Shown here: positions 42,885 to 54,118 of the stretch, piece by piece
Layout: the number at the start of each line of letters is the position of its first letter
How positions within the stretch are numbered: position 1 is the first letter of the stretch
NCBI GenBank assembly: GCA_033085395.1
Contig: JANQBS010000249.1
Span: 1-56,574 of the forward strand
Origin: Xanthoparmelia taractica
Lineage: Eukaryota > Ascomycota > Lecanoromycetes > Lecanorales > Parmeliaceae
Length of the DNA stretch: 56,574 bases
Reading direction: 5' to 3'
Made by a program: the position numbers and the translations under genes
Notes under the pieces: model-generated
Told to the model about the DNA's origin: nothing
The model's input: the letters and a program-made list of their open reading frames with translations, nothing else
Database searches by the model: none

Positions 42885-45800
42885 ATGTCTAGATCTATAA
42901 ACTCGAGCAATCATCAAGCCGATGAGTCAAGCGACGACTACCCTAGCGATGACAATTCTGAAGGCTTCAGGTTTTCCCTCAACGCGCGGCTGGAACAAGT
43001 GAAGACATTAGGATCCTTTGCCACTGCCGGACGATGCTCGACTGTTCCTTCGCCAGGATTGAGCTTCGAAGGATGTGGCTTGATCGGCCTCCCGCTCACC
43101 GAGAACACCGCCAAAGCGATAATCAATGTTTGTCATCAAGCACCTTTTGGTAAAGGTACTATGCAACTCTAAGACAACAATAAGCATCACAAGCTGATGA
43201 CTGCACAGGCAGCGAAAACATAGTCAACGAGTCAATCCGTAAGACATGGGAGCTCGATCCAAACGCTTTCAGATTCTAGAACCTAGAATGGCAACCCGGC
43301 GTGCAAAGGATCGCACGTACTGCGGCGCATGGGCTAGGCTATTCTGAGGGAGCTTCGATAAAGGCCGAGCTGTACAAGCTATTGTTGTATGAGGAGGGTG
43401 CCATGTTTAAAGCTCATCAAGAGTGAGCTAGTCTGGTTTCTCCTCCGGCGCAGACATTGCATTGACGTCTGTGAAGCACTGAAAAATCCGATGCTATGTT
43501 CGGGACTCTGGTAATCTCTCTACCTTCGGAACACAAGGGTGGAGATATCAAAGCCTCCCATCACGGTAAGACCAAGACTTTCGCTACCACGCCGCATTCC
43601 GCTCCCCAATATCAATACATTGCTTGGTTCGGCCTTTCCAACTCTCCTGCCGGTGCTTCCGTCTAACCAGTGCAGGTATGCGGACGTAATGCATGAAGTG
43701 CGGCCAGTCATCTCTGGGTATCGTCTCGTCATCGTATACAATCTTGTCCAAACTTCACCTGGTTCAATGCATTCAGCAGCAAAGCTACTCGGCCAAAGAA
43801 ACAGGTTGACCAAGGTCCTCGCTGCATGGCACCGAGGCGTCAAGAAAGGGAACGCTAGCGCTCCTGCATTCCTGGCCTACAGGCTTGATCATGAGTATAC
43901 GGAAGCAAGCCTCAACCTCGACTCCTTGAAAGGTCTTGATAAGATGAGAGCTGATTGCCTCGCCCAAAGCTGTAGCCAGAGCGACGTCGGCATGTATCTA
44001 GGGAGCTGTGAGAAGTCGCTGTCCGGTGGCTGCGAGGAGGGTGGGGGTATGTTAAAATGGCCGACGGCGGGGCGACTTTACTCTGCACGGTGAGATCTGA
44101 TTGCGATCTAGGCTTTCGGCAGCGCCATAAGTATCACAAGATCAAATATGTCAACCTCTCATGTCTTCAAATCAAGCGTATGGTGGCTCTCGACGGAACC
44201 ACCCTCGCTAAGAATATAGGTGTTTCTGAAGACGATTTTGTCCAAGAGAGGGTCTTTGACCGAGATCCAGATAAGGAAGACTACCAAGGTTACATGGGCA
44301 AATGGGGACCAGAAGCCACTCACTTCTACCACGATTCGGTACAACATCACTCTTCTAATCTTTCGGACCAATGACTAAATCTTGACCTAGGTCGCTCTTC
44401 TGGTGCCTTTTACATCTCGCAGGCTTTGGCTTCAACAGGAGGTCAACCGGCAGAATGTGGACATCAATACATGGATGCGACGCTTGTACAGACTTCAGAA
44501 TACCGATATATCATCCACTAGCCGAGAAGACCTTTATCAACTTCGAGGCTTGCAAACTGCTTCCGAGCCGCAGACCAGCAGTCACTGGTGCGGCGGCATT
44601 TCTACGGTTCCGGAGATTTCCCAGCAGTAGACCCTCAGTGGCCCATCAAAGCAGCCGTTATCCTTAGCAGACAGGATCTCTTTGCACAATGTCTCCGTAC
44701 AAAGTTGTCGATCTCTAGCGAGACCTTTGTCGAAATTGGCAAAGGATTATGGCATTTCAGCCTGGACACGAAGGATTTCTGGCCAAGGTAGGCTATAGAA
44801 TTAAGTTCAGAATGACTTTGCTAATCGAGAATCTGCTGACATGGGTCAGCATCTGTGCGCTCTTGGACCGAAGGGAAACATTTCATGAGACCTTCAATGA
44901 CAGTCAATCCTTGATAACCGGTTTTGGTCGCGGCTTAGGTGCGAAGGCACGATTACAAGGGAGTCTTGGTGACAAAGAGCAAGATAGACTAGAATCACTG
45001 CGCTGGTGGACGCTATCATACCTCGCTAAGAGACTTGAGGTGATACGACCAGTCTGTAGAAACGACGGAGTCGCTATCGCACAGTTAGCAACGGCTTATA
45101 CTCACGAGGGTCTTGTGCGCAAGTAAGTTGACCAACGTAATCGGCATATCGCGGCTGTCCCTGACCTTTGATAGTCTGATCGGTCTAGTGAAAGAGCAAC
45201 ACGATGACTTTGCAACGCGCCTTGCGTTCATCGCCCATATACAAAGTCTTCTCAATGACGCGACACTCGCAGAAAAAGGGGGAAGGAGAGGACTCTATCG
45301 TTTGACAGAATCAACGTGTCAGAGGTTTGTCGTTCAATGCCAGCAGACAGGTACCAAGCGCGATCGCTCCGGCGCCGAGACCTCATCGATGGAATGCCTT
45401 TCAAGCCCTGAGGATGTCGCTTTGCTCTTACATCAGCTCTGTGACACAGGAAAATGGGATCTCCATGATCTCCTTCTCAACAGGCTATTATTAAGCGCCT
45501 AAACAGTGCACACCTTCGCCTTCCCAGCCTTTTTCTTACCTCTTCTTGAGACACTCGTATCTAGGCTCCAATCATGCCCCGACCATATTTCCTGCTACGT
45601 AGACTTCTTTCAGATAGTGCTTGAGGACTACCGCCTGCGCTACATCCAACCCAAACCCCCAGGTAGCGACTGGACCTATTCCCCTGAAGGCTGTGGGGAC
45701 CGCTATTGCTATGACTGCGACAAGCTCAACGAATTTCTCATCGACCCTGTTAAAGAGATTGAGGGATTTCTGGTCGACAACCGTCGGCGCGCGCATCTTC

Positions 45801-46086
45801 ACCAACAACTTAATAAGACAAGCCACAGTCACGACACTGACCGAAGCACGTACCCTGAAACGCTAGTCGTCAAGAAAAGCAAAGCACGCCTCAGAAGCAA
45901 TTCCCAGAATGGCAAGCGAGGGTCGCAGAAGCGGAGAAAGCGCTGGAGGCCATGGATGGGGAAGTTTTGAAGGAGCTACTTCAGGAGCAATATAGCGAGA
46001 TTCTGGATTTTAGCAAGGTGGAGAAGACGCACAAGACGCTTGGGTTTGGAACGGGAAGGGAGGCTCAAATCATTGACTTGACATAG
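42885..46086 (+). pseudogene. 2OG-Fe(II) oxygenase (prolyl-4-hydroxylase-like) gene, decayed
   Basis: The first exons are clear: 42885-43155, 43209-43422, 43477-43626 and 43676 onward, all in phase. They encode FATAGRCSTVPSPGLSFEGC, QAPFGKGSENIVNESIRKTW, AELYKLLLYEEGAMFKAHQ-DTEK and MFGTLVISLPSEHKGGD (the iron-ligand H-x-D region), then YADVMHEVRPVISGYRLVIV and VALDGTTLAKNIGVSEDDFV. Defects are a TAG at 43277-43279 (AFRF*NLEW), a TAA at 45500-45502 (LLLSA*TVHTF), and a frame change near 45885 between TLVVKKSKA and the proper C-terminus (QKQFPEWQARVAEAEKALEA, ending 46086). The 44.5-44.75 kb section also changes frame. The family hydroxylates proteins or small molecules. This copy is probably dead. 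The transposon ends 57 bp upstream of its start. Confidence 0.7.
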
Positions 46087-46478
46087 GATAAGCAGGAAGA
46101 TCTGTGAATGCGCGTACAAGTGAGCTTCTTTCGCTCTCACAACTGACCATTGATCTAACGTTGTTTTGATGATTTATTTGTGTCTTAACCTTTAGATACG
46201 TCTGGACATATATACGAGTATGTTTGCAGTCTTGTTGGAGGCCTTTTTCCGCGCTGTACTCTGACGTCAGAGCCGAGCAAGAATGACTTCATCCAAAGTC
46301 AGTCACTTCAGACACCCCAAGGGCAAATAGTATGTCTTCCTTTATACCACCATCCTTGCAACAAATCATCTGAGCGTATTCAACTTCTACCATAAGCATA
46401 GTTGACCCAACAGAGTACTCGACTCTTCAGAACTTGTATTTACTAAAGTTGTTCGCCACACATCCATAAAAGCGATCC

Positions 46479-47706
46479 ATGTCCTCACGACACCTTCTTA
46501 ACCCTGCGGTCCATGACCAATCCAAAGTGCAGGTTCCTGAAGACCCAGCACAGGAGCTATCACACGCCCTAACCTCCCTCACACAATCTTACCCACCCCA
46601 AAATGCCTATAGCTCGCACGAATGTCATGGCCTTTACAGCGGCCCAACTTCCATCGCATACCTCTTCTTGCACCTCAGTCGCTCCCATCCGAAGCTCAAA
46701 GTCTCCGGTCATGGCCCCTTGCATTGGGCTAAGGCCTATCTCGCCGGTAAACGCCAAGCTGCGTCAGTGACTGCTAGCAAAAACGGAATCATCAGCGAAG
46801 AGCTGGCGTTTTACGCTGTCCATGCCGCCTTGAGTCAAGAACTTCAACATTTCAAATCACTCGCTAAGAGTATCGAGGATGGTGTCTTGACGGCGGAGCA
46901 AGGTTCGGATGAGTGGCTGTATGGTCGAGCCGGCTGTCTCTACCTTCTGCGACTGGTCAGATCCTGGGTAGAAGAAAGCGATGACATCGTCAAGCCAATT
47001 ATCGATAATTTGGTTCAATTGATCTTAAGCCATGGTCCTTCTTGGCCGTGGCATGGTAAAGACTACCTTGGTAAGTAGTCAACAGACAGATTGAATTCAC
47101 ATGTTGCCCCCATCCATTCAGAAAGTCGAACAGTACCTAGGCTTACAATGCATCTCTCCAGGCGCTGTCCACGGGCGCATCGGTATCATCACCCAGATAA
47201 TTTTATGCGATCCATCCAAAGCGACATCACCTGTCCTCCTAGACAGCCTTAAAGAGTGCCTCAAGTTACAGCTTCAAGACGGCAACTGGCCTTCTTCAGT
47301 TGATAGTGGCCATCATCACCTCGTGCAGTTTTGCCATGGTGCGCCAGGCTTCGTGATATCCCTCAAGGTAATCCAGCAGTACTTCCCCCTAGAGCTTCAA
47401 AAGAGGATGAGCATCGCCTGCAACAACGCCGAAGAACTCATCTTCGACAAAGGCTTGTTGACCAAGGAACCCAACCTTTGCCACGGCAGCACGGGTAATG
47501 CTCTGGCTCTGCCATCACCACAGAGGGAGCACTTCATGGCATTTACTACTGCGGAGACTATCGCAAAAGGGAAGCAAGAGGGGTGGTATATTGAGGGTGA
47601 CGACCCGTATGGGCTGTTTTGTGGGATGGCAGGAAGAGCATGGGGCTGGTCTCAGCTTGACAATCAGACGGATAAGGTCTCGATGATCGGTTACGACGAT
47701 GTCTGA
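46479..47706 (+). CDS. LanC-like (lanthionine synthetase C family) protein (2 exons)
   Basis: Exon 1 46479-47070 (donor GTAAGT) and exon 2 47162-47706 (acceptor CTCCAG) join in phase (G|GC) to 378 residues. The alpha/alpha-toroid motifs are present: GLYSGPTSIAYLFLHLS, EWLYGRAGCLYLLRLV, GAVHGRIGIITQIIL, FCHGAPGFV (Cys255) and NLCHGSTGNAL (Cys304, His305), the three zinc ligands of the family. The end PYGLFCGMAGRAWGW and MIGYDDV is the normal C-terminus. Bacterial LanC cyclises lanthipeptides; eukaryotic LanC-like proteins add glutathione to dehydroamino acids in proteins. No lanthipeptide precursor was seen nearby, so the eukaryotic-type role is more likely. Confidence 0.88.
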
Positions 47707-48276
47707 TCGACGGTGCAGACATCACCCATAGAGGAGTGGTAATAACAAGGCGCTTGACGGATGGCTGAGTGTGGCTGAAGTTGGGTTGGCCAAGTTTGCA
47801 TTGCTGAATATCTTTCTCTATTTGTGCAGCCCATAGCTTGAAGCTATTATGCCTTTTCAGCTACTGCTCCATCTTGGGTTCTTTCACAATGGTGATCTCT
47901 GTTCAGCAAGAGCTTGTGCTTTTGCACCTTCCTATAGCAGCAAAGCATAGGAATATCCGGATACAAGGTGACATCGAATGAATGCCCTAGTATTGAGAAT
48001 AGGTGTGATAATCTAAGTCAATTGGTACTAGTCTCTTATTCGGTTCGGCGAAGCTTCGGGTTCTGACTAAGAATTAAAGAAGCTATTTGAAATTCACTGT
48101 AGAGCATTTTCCTTCTCCATTACCATCCGGGACAAAGTTTCCGCATTATCATTCTACCATCCTCTTGATACTCTGCACTTAAGCTGGACGGTAAGCAAAG
48201 CTTCGTAACGTACATAGGTTTTCAAAATCACTCACTGCTCGACAGTTACTCCAGTTCACTCATCGTTCCCACAGCC
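47707..48276. promoter_or_regulatory. Intergenic region upstream of the Nudix gene
   Basis: 570 bp without an ORF of interest. It ends in a pyrimidine-rich leader and the start context ACAGCCATGGCA. Must carry the Nudix promoter and the LanC-like 3' end. Confidence 0.4.
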
Positions 48277-48819
48277 ATGGCAACATCCCGATTCCATACG
48301 TCACAACACACCTCCGAGCAGTTTGTTGAAAGTGCTGGCGCTATTGTCTTTCGCTTATCCACGCAGGAAGTCTGCGTCCTCCACTTGCTCCCCCGTGACG
48401 AATACATCTTAGCCAAAGGCAGACGCAATGTGAAGGAAAGTCGTTGGGAAGCTGCATTGCGTGAAGTGAGAGAGGAGACTGGCTATTGCTGTCGCCTACT
48501 ACCCGTCACAATGGGAAGCCGCGCTCCTCCTGCTGTCGAGACGGAACCGTACGGTGATGTGCTTCGCACCTACTCTAATATCACCGAGCCATTCTTACTT
48601 CAGATCCGTCATCTGGAAACCGAAGGCGACGTAAAACTGATCTGGTGGTTCATCGCAGTAGTGGATGGAGACACAGTACCGAATGAAGATCGTCCAGGAG
48701 AAGAAAAGTTTAGGGTGGAATTCTACGGTTACGAGGAAGTTGTGAAGAAGCTGACATTCCAAATGGACCGAGACATGGTACAGCGGGCAATAGACACGGT
48801 CAGAGCGACTTATTCGTGA
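48277..48819 (+). CDS. Nudix hydrolase
   Basis: 180 residues, single exon. Residues 48-70 give a complete Nudix box, G-x5-E-x7-RE-V-x-EE-x-G-Y (GRRNVKE, then WEAALREVREETGY), with all metal-binding Glu present. Residues before it (ESAGAIVFRL) are the first strand of the fold. The family hydrolyses nucleoside diphosphates linked to another group, with Mg2+. Specificity cannot be told; the region IRHLETEGDVKLIWWFIAVV resembles fungal diadenosine or inositol-pyrophosphate-type Nudix proteins only loosely. Convergent with the NTase/APH gene, stop to stop about 118 bp. Confidence 0.9.
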   Translation: MATSRFHTSQHTSEQFVESAGAIVFRLSTQEVCVLHLLPRDEYILAKGRRNVKESRWEAALREVREETGYCCRLLPVTMGSRAPPAVETEPYGDVLRTYSNITEPFLLQIRHLETEGDVKLIWWFIAVVDGDTVPNEDRPGEEKFRVEFYGYEEVVKKLTFQMDRDMVQRAIDTVRATYS

Positions 48820-48937
48820 TTCAAAGCATTATACGGCTTCAAGAGGACAATGTATCAGCTTATCAATGCCTAAATCAGACCGGTGTTGATAATTTAAAGC
48901 TATAAGTGCATCCAATCTGCAACCTCCTAGTCCTGGT

Positions 48938-51100
48938 TTAGAATCCAAGTGACCTACAGCAATCCCAGAGGTTTTGCAAATCTGCTGCTTGCGAAAGCAT
49001 GACGCCTACAGCGATATTCCGAAACAAATTATCCCAATCTTTCTTGAAGTTGCGAGTCAAGCAAGCGCATGAAAACAAGGCGTATGCAAGCTGCGGGACG
49101 TGCTCTTCCAGGTCACAACCTAGGTCTCTCGAGTAATGGAAAAGCGGATCAATCAAGAAGCGCCTTTTGATGTTCAAGATCTCTTGTCCAAGGCGGTCTG
49201 TACATGTATCCATAGTGATTTTAATGAGTTCGTCATCCAAAGAGTACTCAATCCTAGGGGAGCCGTGAATACTGTCTGCATAGAGCATTTCGAAGAAAAC
49301 GTCAAGGTAAAGAGGCTTCGCCAAATCCAACATGACCGAATGATAGCCAGCAACCTCGTAATCAATGTAGAGTAGCTCTCTCCTGTTGTCGAGCCCGGCT
49401 TTATCAGGAACCATTATGTTTGCACCATGGACGTCCCCAAGACCGAACACACTGGGACAAGAAGAGGTACTCGTTGGATGTAGGAATCTAGTAGCGTCTC
49501 GAGTGATCTGCCCGATGGAAGGATAGGACCTCCCATTCACCTTGAATTGCATGTCTAAAAACGACGTCATTGGTAAAAGGTGTCCATTGATATTAATCCC
49601 AGCGCTGTAAAATTCATCAAATCTCGTATTGTTCACCAGACGCGCATAGTAGAATCGATGTATCGGCTGCAGGAAAGAGCTATCCCGATCTGCGGCGGTT
49701 TGAAATGATAGCCTATATGCTCTGAGCATGTCTTCGGCCTTGGCTAACTCAATGTTCAAGATGAGCACTAATTGCTGCCTGTTGCTCCGGCCATTTTGGA
49801 CGAAAGACAATCGATGTTCAGCTTCGGTTTGGCCTCGGAAGAAAGGATATAGTAAATGACCGGATTGAGAGATAGATGGGATTTGCACTTGAGGGTAGAA
49901 AAGAGCGGCTTGTTCGGCTCCGCGAATTTCTTGCTCCTGGAACTGAGATCGTTTGCAGAACACATCGATTGCTGAATCTTTGGATGAGTTGGCAAGCATA
50001 GTTGTAACGTAACTGTCTGAATTTGAGGAGAAGATTGAAAGCGTACTTGTTGGCCTCGAGCAAGGGTTATCCGTGTTGCAAAACAACCGTAAATCTGGTG
50101 GGAGACATCTGATCCGAGAATTCCTTTGTGGAGGAAGCTTGCTATGGACATATGTGGTTGATCCATAAGCAAAACGATTGCTGGTAGAGACGCAGCTACA
50201 ATGAATTGGAACAGGAATAGATGCATTCAATGCCGCTAACCGATCTCCCAGCCATTTTCGATGACTGCCGCTGAACTGATGAAACCTAGCAAAAGAATCC
50301 AATGTCGCATGTTTGTTAGAAGCGGCTGCATATTGTTGTAAAAGCCGTATTTGGATTAGCTGTCCACATGAGGTCTCCCCAAATAGCCATGCACCTGATA
50401 CTAGCAGATCAGCAGTGATACCAAATGATGTGGGACTTATATCGTTTCCATGGATACAAAGGCTGGGGTCCGGTTTGAAAATCCACTGGTCGTGAAGAAT
50501 ATGCAAACCGTCTTCGAGACGCGTCGCTTGATGAATTCTGTAGTACATAGTGGCTTATGGCAAGGAGCCTTCAAAAACACGTTTTTCCTTGAAGGACAAG
50601 AGGTTTAGAGCAGTATTTGAACCTAGAAAGTACTCTCGGCTCAAAATTTTCACGGACTTTCTGGTGCCATCGCTCGTGAAGCCGACGAAGCGGACGGCAT
50701 CGAAACTATCCCATACCTCACTTGACGGGTCTGGGACTCTGAGATGAGGACACTCTTCACGGGTGATGCCGAACATTTCCACTAGCGTTTGCCGGTGCTC
50801 GTTCACTAGAGCAACAATATCTAACTTTGTCGCAAGTACTAAGGCGCCGTCCCAGTCTGAAGAGCGCTGAGGAAATTCGCTTCCCGAGTGGCGATAGATT
50901 TGACTACCCCCGAGGAGAGCTGCGACAACAGTCGATTCATGACGGCAATGTTCACGGAGAAGGAACTGTTCTCCACGTTTGAGGTATAAGGGGTCTATGA
51001 GATGTAGAATCTGTTGGAATATTTGATGGAAGGATAAAGGATTGATTGTTTCTAGGGGTGTGAAGACATCTTGTACCCCTATTCGCCACCTGCGGGGTAG
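48938..51100 (-). pseudogene. Nucleotidyltransferase + APH-type kinase fusion with in-frame stop
   Basis: A single minus-strand frame runs from about 51100 to 48938, broken by TAA at 50557-50555 (FEGSLP*ATMYYRIHQ). The part before the stop has a nucleotidyltransferase-like signature, LLGGSQIYRHSG then SSDWDGALVLATKLD (GGS and a D-x-D). The 536-residue part after it has an aminoglycoside-phosphotransferase-type catalytic core, FGLGDVHGANIM (residues 369-379) and LLYIDYEVAGYH (392-403). The TAA fits CAA to TAA. A TAG at 51103-51101 precedes the open frame, and the 5' end is unresolved. If the ATG at 50548 is used, a kinase-only protein of 536 residues could still be made. Substrates unknown; fusions of this kind would activate and phosphorylate a small molecule. 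Confidence 0.6.
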
Positions 51101-51135
51101 CTATAACACAGTGATCTTTACACAGTGTTGCAGCA
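51017..51135. repeat. Direct repeat copy A (inside the 5' end of the NTase/APH gene)
   Basis: Matches 51724-51860 over about 115 bp at roughly 80-85 percent by eye. Shared runs include aaggattgattgtttcta and cccctattcgccacctgcgg. This copy includes the start of the open NTase frame. Confidence 0.8.
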
Positions 51136-51235
51136 ACTCTATAACATCCCCATGATGCAGCATGTGACCATATCACACCCCCAGCATAACAATACCGAGA
51201 TTTTTTACGCGACACGAGCACGACCCTTAAATACC

Positions 51236-51723
51236 GACTTACCCAATAAAGAATTCGAAATTAATTACCTTGTAGTAGGCTTACTATTCTTGACGGGTTG
51301 ACTGCCTTGAAGTAGGCTTACTATTTCGTAGGTAATTTAATATACTAGCCATCTCTTAGGCACTGGCCAATCCCTAAAATTAGGCCTTTCCTAAGCACTA
51401 ACGATTAATGTTATACTGGTCACTTCTTAGGCACTAGCTACTCGTGTTAGGCATTCCCTAAGCACTAAGAGTTAATGTTATACTAGTTACTTCTTGTGAG
51501 TACTGACTTTCTCTTCTCTTCTGGATATTTGTGAAGATCCCCCCTCTACTATAGTAATCATCGTGTTTATTATTTGATTGCAAGTTATACTCTGTAAGAG
51601 CTCGATCCGTTCACATTTCTTAGTGATAGAAATTCTAACTAATATCAATAGAGTACTGCGTGACTCGAAACGAATAAGTTAATAACTAACAACTGCGTAG
51701 TAGTAGTGCGAGGACGTTTTAAC
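51236..51723. other. LTR-like or MITE-like segment between the two repeat copies
   Basis: AT-richer DNA without ORFs, lying between copies A and B. It includes gtaggcttactatt twice (51269, 51309) and a 71-bp tandem duplication (next entry). The composition and the short promoter-like runs suggest an LTR remnant, but neither TG...CA ends nor a target duplication could be fixed. Confidence 0.35.
51362..51495. repeat. Two diverged 71-bp tandem repeats
   Basis: Units start at 51362 and 51433. Shared parts are ccctaagcactaa/cctaagcactaa, gttaatgttatact, and gtcacttcttaggc / gttacttcttgtg. Confidence 0.7.
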
Positions 51724-51860
51724 CTATTGAAATATTCCATTGGAGGATGAAGGATTGATTGTTTCTATGGGTGTAAAGACTAGTTATACCCCTATTCGCC
51801 ACCTGCGGAGTAGCTATAAAACATTGATCTTAACACAGTGCTGTAGCAATTCCAACAGAA
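51724..51860. repeat. Direct repeat copy B (detached duplicate of the NTase 5' segment)
   Basis: Diverged second copy of 51017-51135 in the same orientation. Compared with A it shows extra A/T at several G/C positions. It has the same TAG (minus strand) as copy A, then loses the frame. On the minus strand an open frame continues upstream of it to about 52107. Confidence 0.75.
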
Positions 51861-52206
51861 TCGTATGGTTAGGAGTCTGAAACTGGTTACCCAACTTTCG
51901 AGAGGACGCTGGAGAGTGGAGACCGGTTTTTGAAGGGGAATCATTGAAGCAAATGTCCAGGCCGTTATCTTTACCACACCCGGTAGGCAACAGGCTAGGC
52001 AGCCTGACTTCCAGCACTACCTCTAATGCGAAAGTTAATTCCCCCCGGCAAGAGCAGCCTTCACTATTCAATATGCTGATAAGGTAATCGTATAAACCAA
52101 ATTGCACTTATGCGCAATCAATCGCCGCGCCTGGAGCAAAAGAGCAAACGCTGCCTCTCATCCACGTGCAACACAGCTAGCTGTCGCCCATTTTCGATTT
52201 GCGGTT

Positions 52207-53392
52207 ATGCCTTTCACCATCTCTCTAAACGGCGCTGATAATGTCGGCAAGACCACGCAAATTGGCCTACTTCCACGCAACTACAGCGTGTCTCTTGTAG
52301 GGAGCCTCCATGATTGCGATGAGAAGATGGGTCAAATTGTGAAGAATGGCCGCCTAAGTGAGTGGTGGTGGAGTTGTTCAGACGAAGAATTTGTCTGTAC
52401 CATTTACGGTGCCTTGGGTCGCCGATACTGGAATTCCTTGACCAATGAGCAGACTGCTATTGCTGTATATGATCGCGGGACAGCAATGTTAGAGGCCGTC
52501 ACCGTAGCTGTACTTGCGGTGAAGAATGACGGCAATAACTTGAAGGAAGCTAGGGCGAAGTTGGGAAGGATCCTACAGAAACACCACCTGCACGTACCAA
52601 GAGAACAGCTTGCAATACTCTTGAAACACGGAGCAGATTTGGAGGAGTCGGTAAAGATAACTCTAGCGCGAGAGCAAATGCCTGCCGATGAGCGATATCG
52701 TCTGTATCAAACGCTTCTACAAACCGAACTCCGATACCAGGAGGAGAATAAAGTGTACCAGTATACTGTTGTAGCGGGTGGGCCGGATACGCATCGCGAC
52801 GTCCAAGACCAGATACGAGGCATCATTCGTTCTCACACAACTGTTGGGATTTTCACGCCAATGCTTCAAAACCTGACTCGAGTCTACGCCTTTGGTGGCC
52901 TCTCGGAGGCCGGTAAGAGCAGTCTTGCCCAGAGTCTGTCTATACACTACGGCCCAGACGTCGCCTTGCGCAGCAAGATTGTTTATTTCAACGACTTGGC
53001 AAGTGACAAGATTAGAAAAAGTGTCTACACTCTTCCGGAGAAAGAACAAGCCCTGTGCCTGTTTCATGAGCTCGAACAGATCTCGCTTCGTCATTATTGG
53101 CTCAAAGTTATCACAATCGAAAGTCTCCACCGCGACACAATGACCATGTGGCTCAAGACGTGGCTGGGAGATAAGCTGCAGATTATTTATGTCGACACAA
53201 GCGATGAACGAAGGCTTCAGAGATCTCTTGTTCCAAAGGAAACTGGTTTTCAACGATGTCACGAAGCGAGGTCGCGGTGCTGACATGATTCGGGAACGTG
53301 CTGACCTGGTCTTGGATAACAATGGACCGTTCGAGGTCTCCGTCAGGAAATTACTTGACTTCGCAAGCAGTACACCACTAAACGAGACATAA
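52207..53392 (+). pseudogene. Tandem P-loop kinase, thymidylate-kinase-like, frameshifted near the 3' end
   Basis: Start ATG 52207 (MPFTISLNGADNVGKTTQIG): Walker A G-A-D-N-V-G-K-T at residues 9-16, and the thymidylate-kinase-like DR motif in IAVYDRGTAMLEA (about 87-99). A second P-loop, VYAFGGLSEAGKSSL (about 226-240), begins another kinase-like domain with LQIIYVDTSDERRLQRS near its end. The first frame stops at 53283. The expected C-terminus (KLVFNDVTKRGRGADMIRER then ADLVLDNNG) lies in the +1 frame and ends at 53392, implying a single-base indel at about 53215-53250. Nucleoside-monophosphate kinases add a phosphate to NMP or dNMP. A doubled kinase is unusual. It could still make a shortened protein of 358 residues. 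Confidence 0.65.
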
Positions 53393-54118
53393 ATGTGGGG
53401 CTGAGACGGGTTTGACGGTCGTCGCAAGATGTCGAGCTCCAAGGCAACCATTTTATTTGCATTGAGAGTCTAATAGCGTAGTCTTCTAGAAGTACTATAC
53501 GATCCCATTAAACTAAAGTCAGACTAGAAAAATAAGTATATTAATATTTTAAAATTTAAATAAAATACTTAAATATCTCTAAACGCTACGCTTAGTAATA
53601 TTATAATAACTAGTAATCTAATTTTAATATTTATAATATCGAGAACTTCTAAGTATTAAAAAAGTTAATATAAAAAAATAAGCGTTAAATAATAGATATA
53701 AAGATTTATTTATTATATCTAGCGTATATTAAGATTTATTTATTAAAAAAAAGAAATTAGAATTAGAATAAATATATGGTAAGACTTAGCGAAAATTTAA
53801 GTAAGATAAAATTTTACTCTTGAATTTTTAAGATCGATTTAAGTAATATTAAGATTCTTAATTATAGAAGAAAAGCGTACGATTTCGAATTCGCAATAAT
53901 TTTTTTATAAATATAATTATTAATTTATTATTTATTATAATTTTTAATTAGATAGAGAAATTAAAAATAATTAAAGTTTATAATAATATTAAACTAAGAT
54001 TATTACTATTTAAATTCGATTTAATTAATTATTTTTAACACTTAAATTAACTCGCGAGTAATATCTATCTAGCTAGTAAAAATTACCCTTTTAAATATTA
54101 TATAGACCTAGATTTACG

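Noticed and set aside
43236..43279. An intron (GTAAGA to TTCTAG) that would remove the 2OG oxygenase stop
   Set aside because: It would delete the conserved KTWEL segment and be only about 45 bp; nonsense mutation is simpler, though cryptic splicing cannot be excluded.
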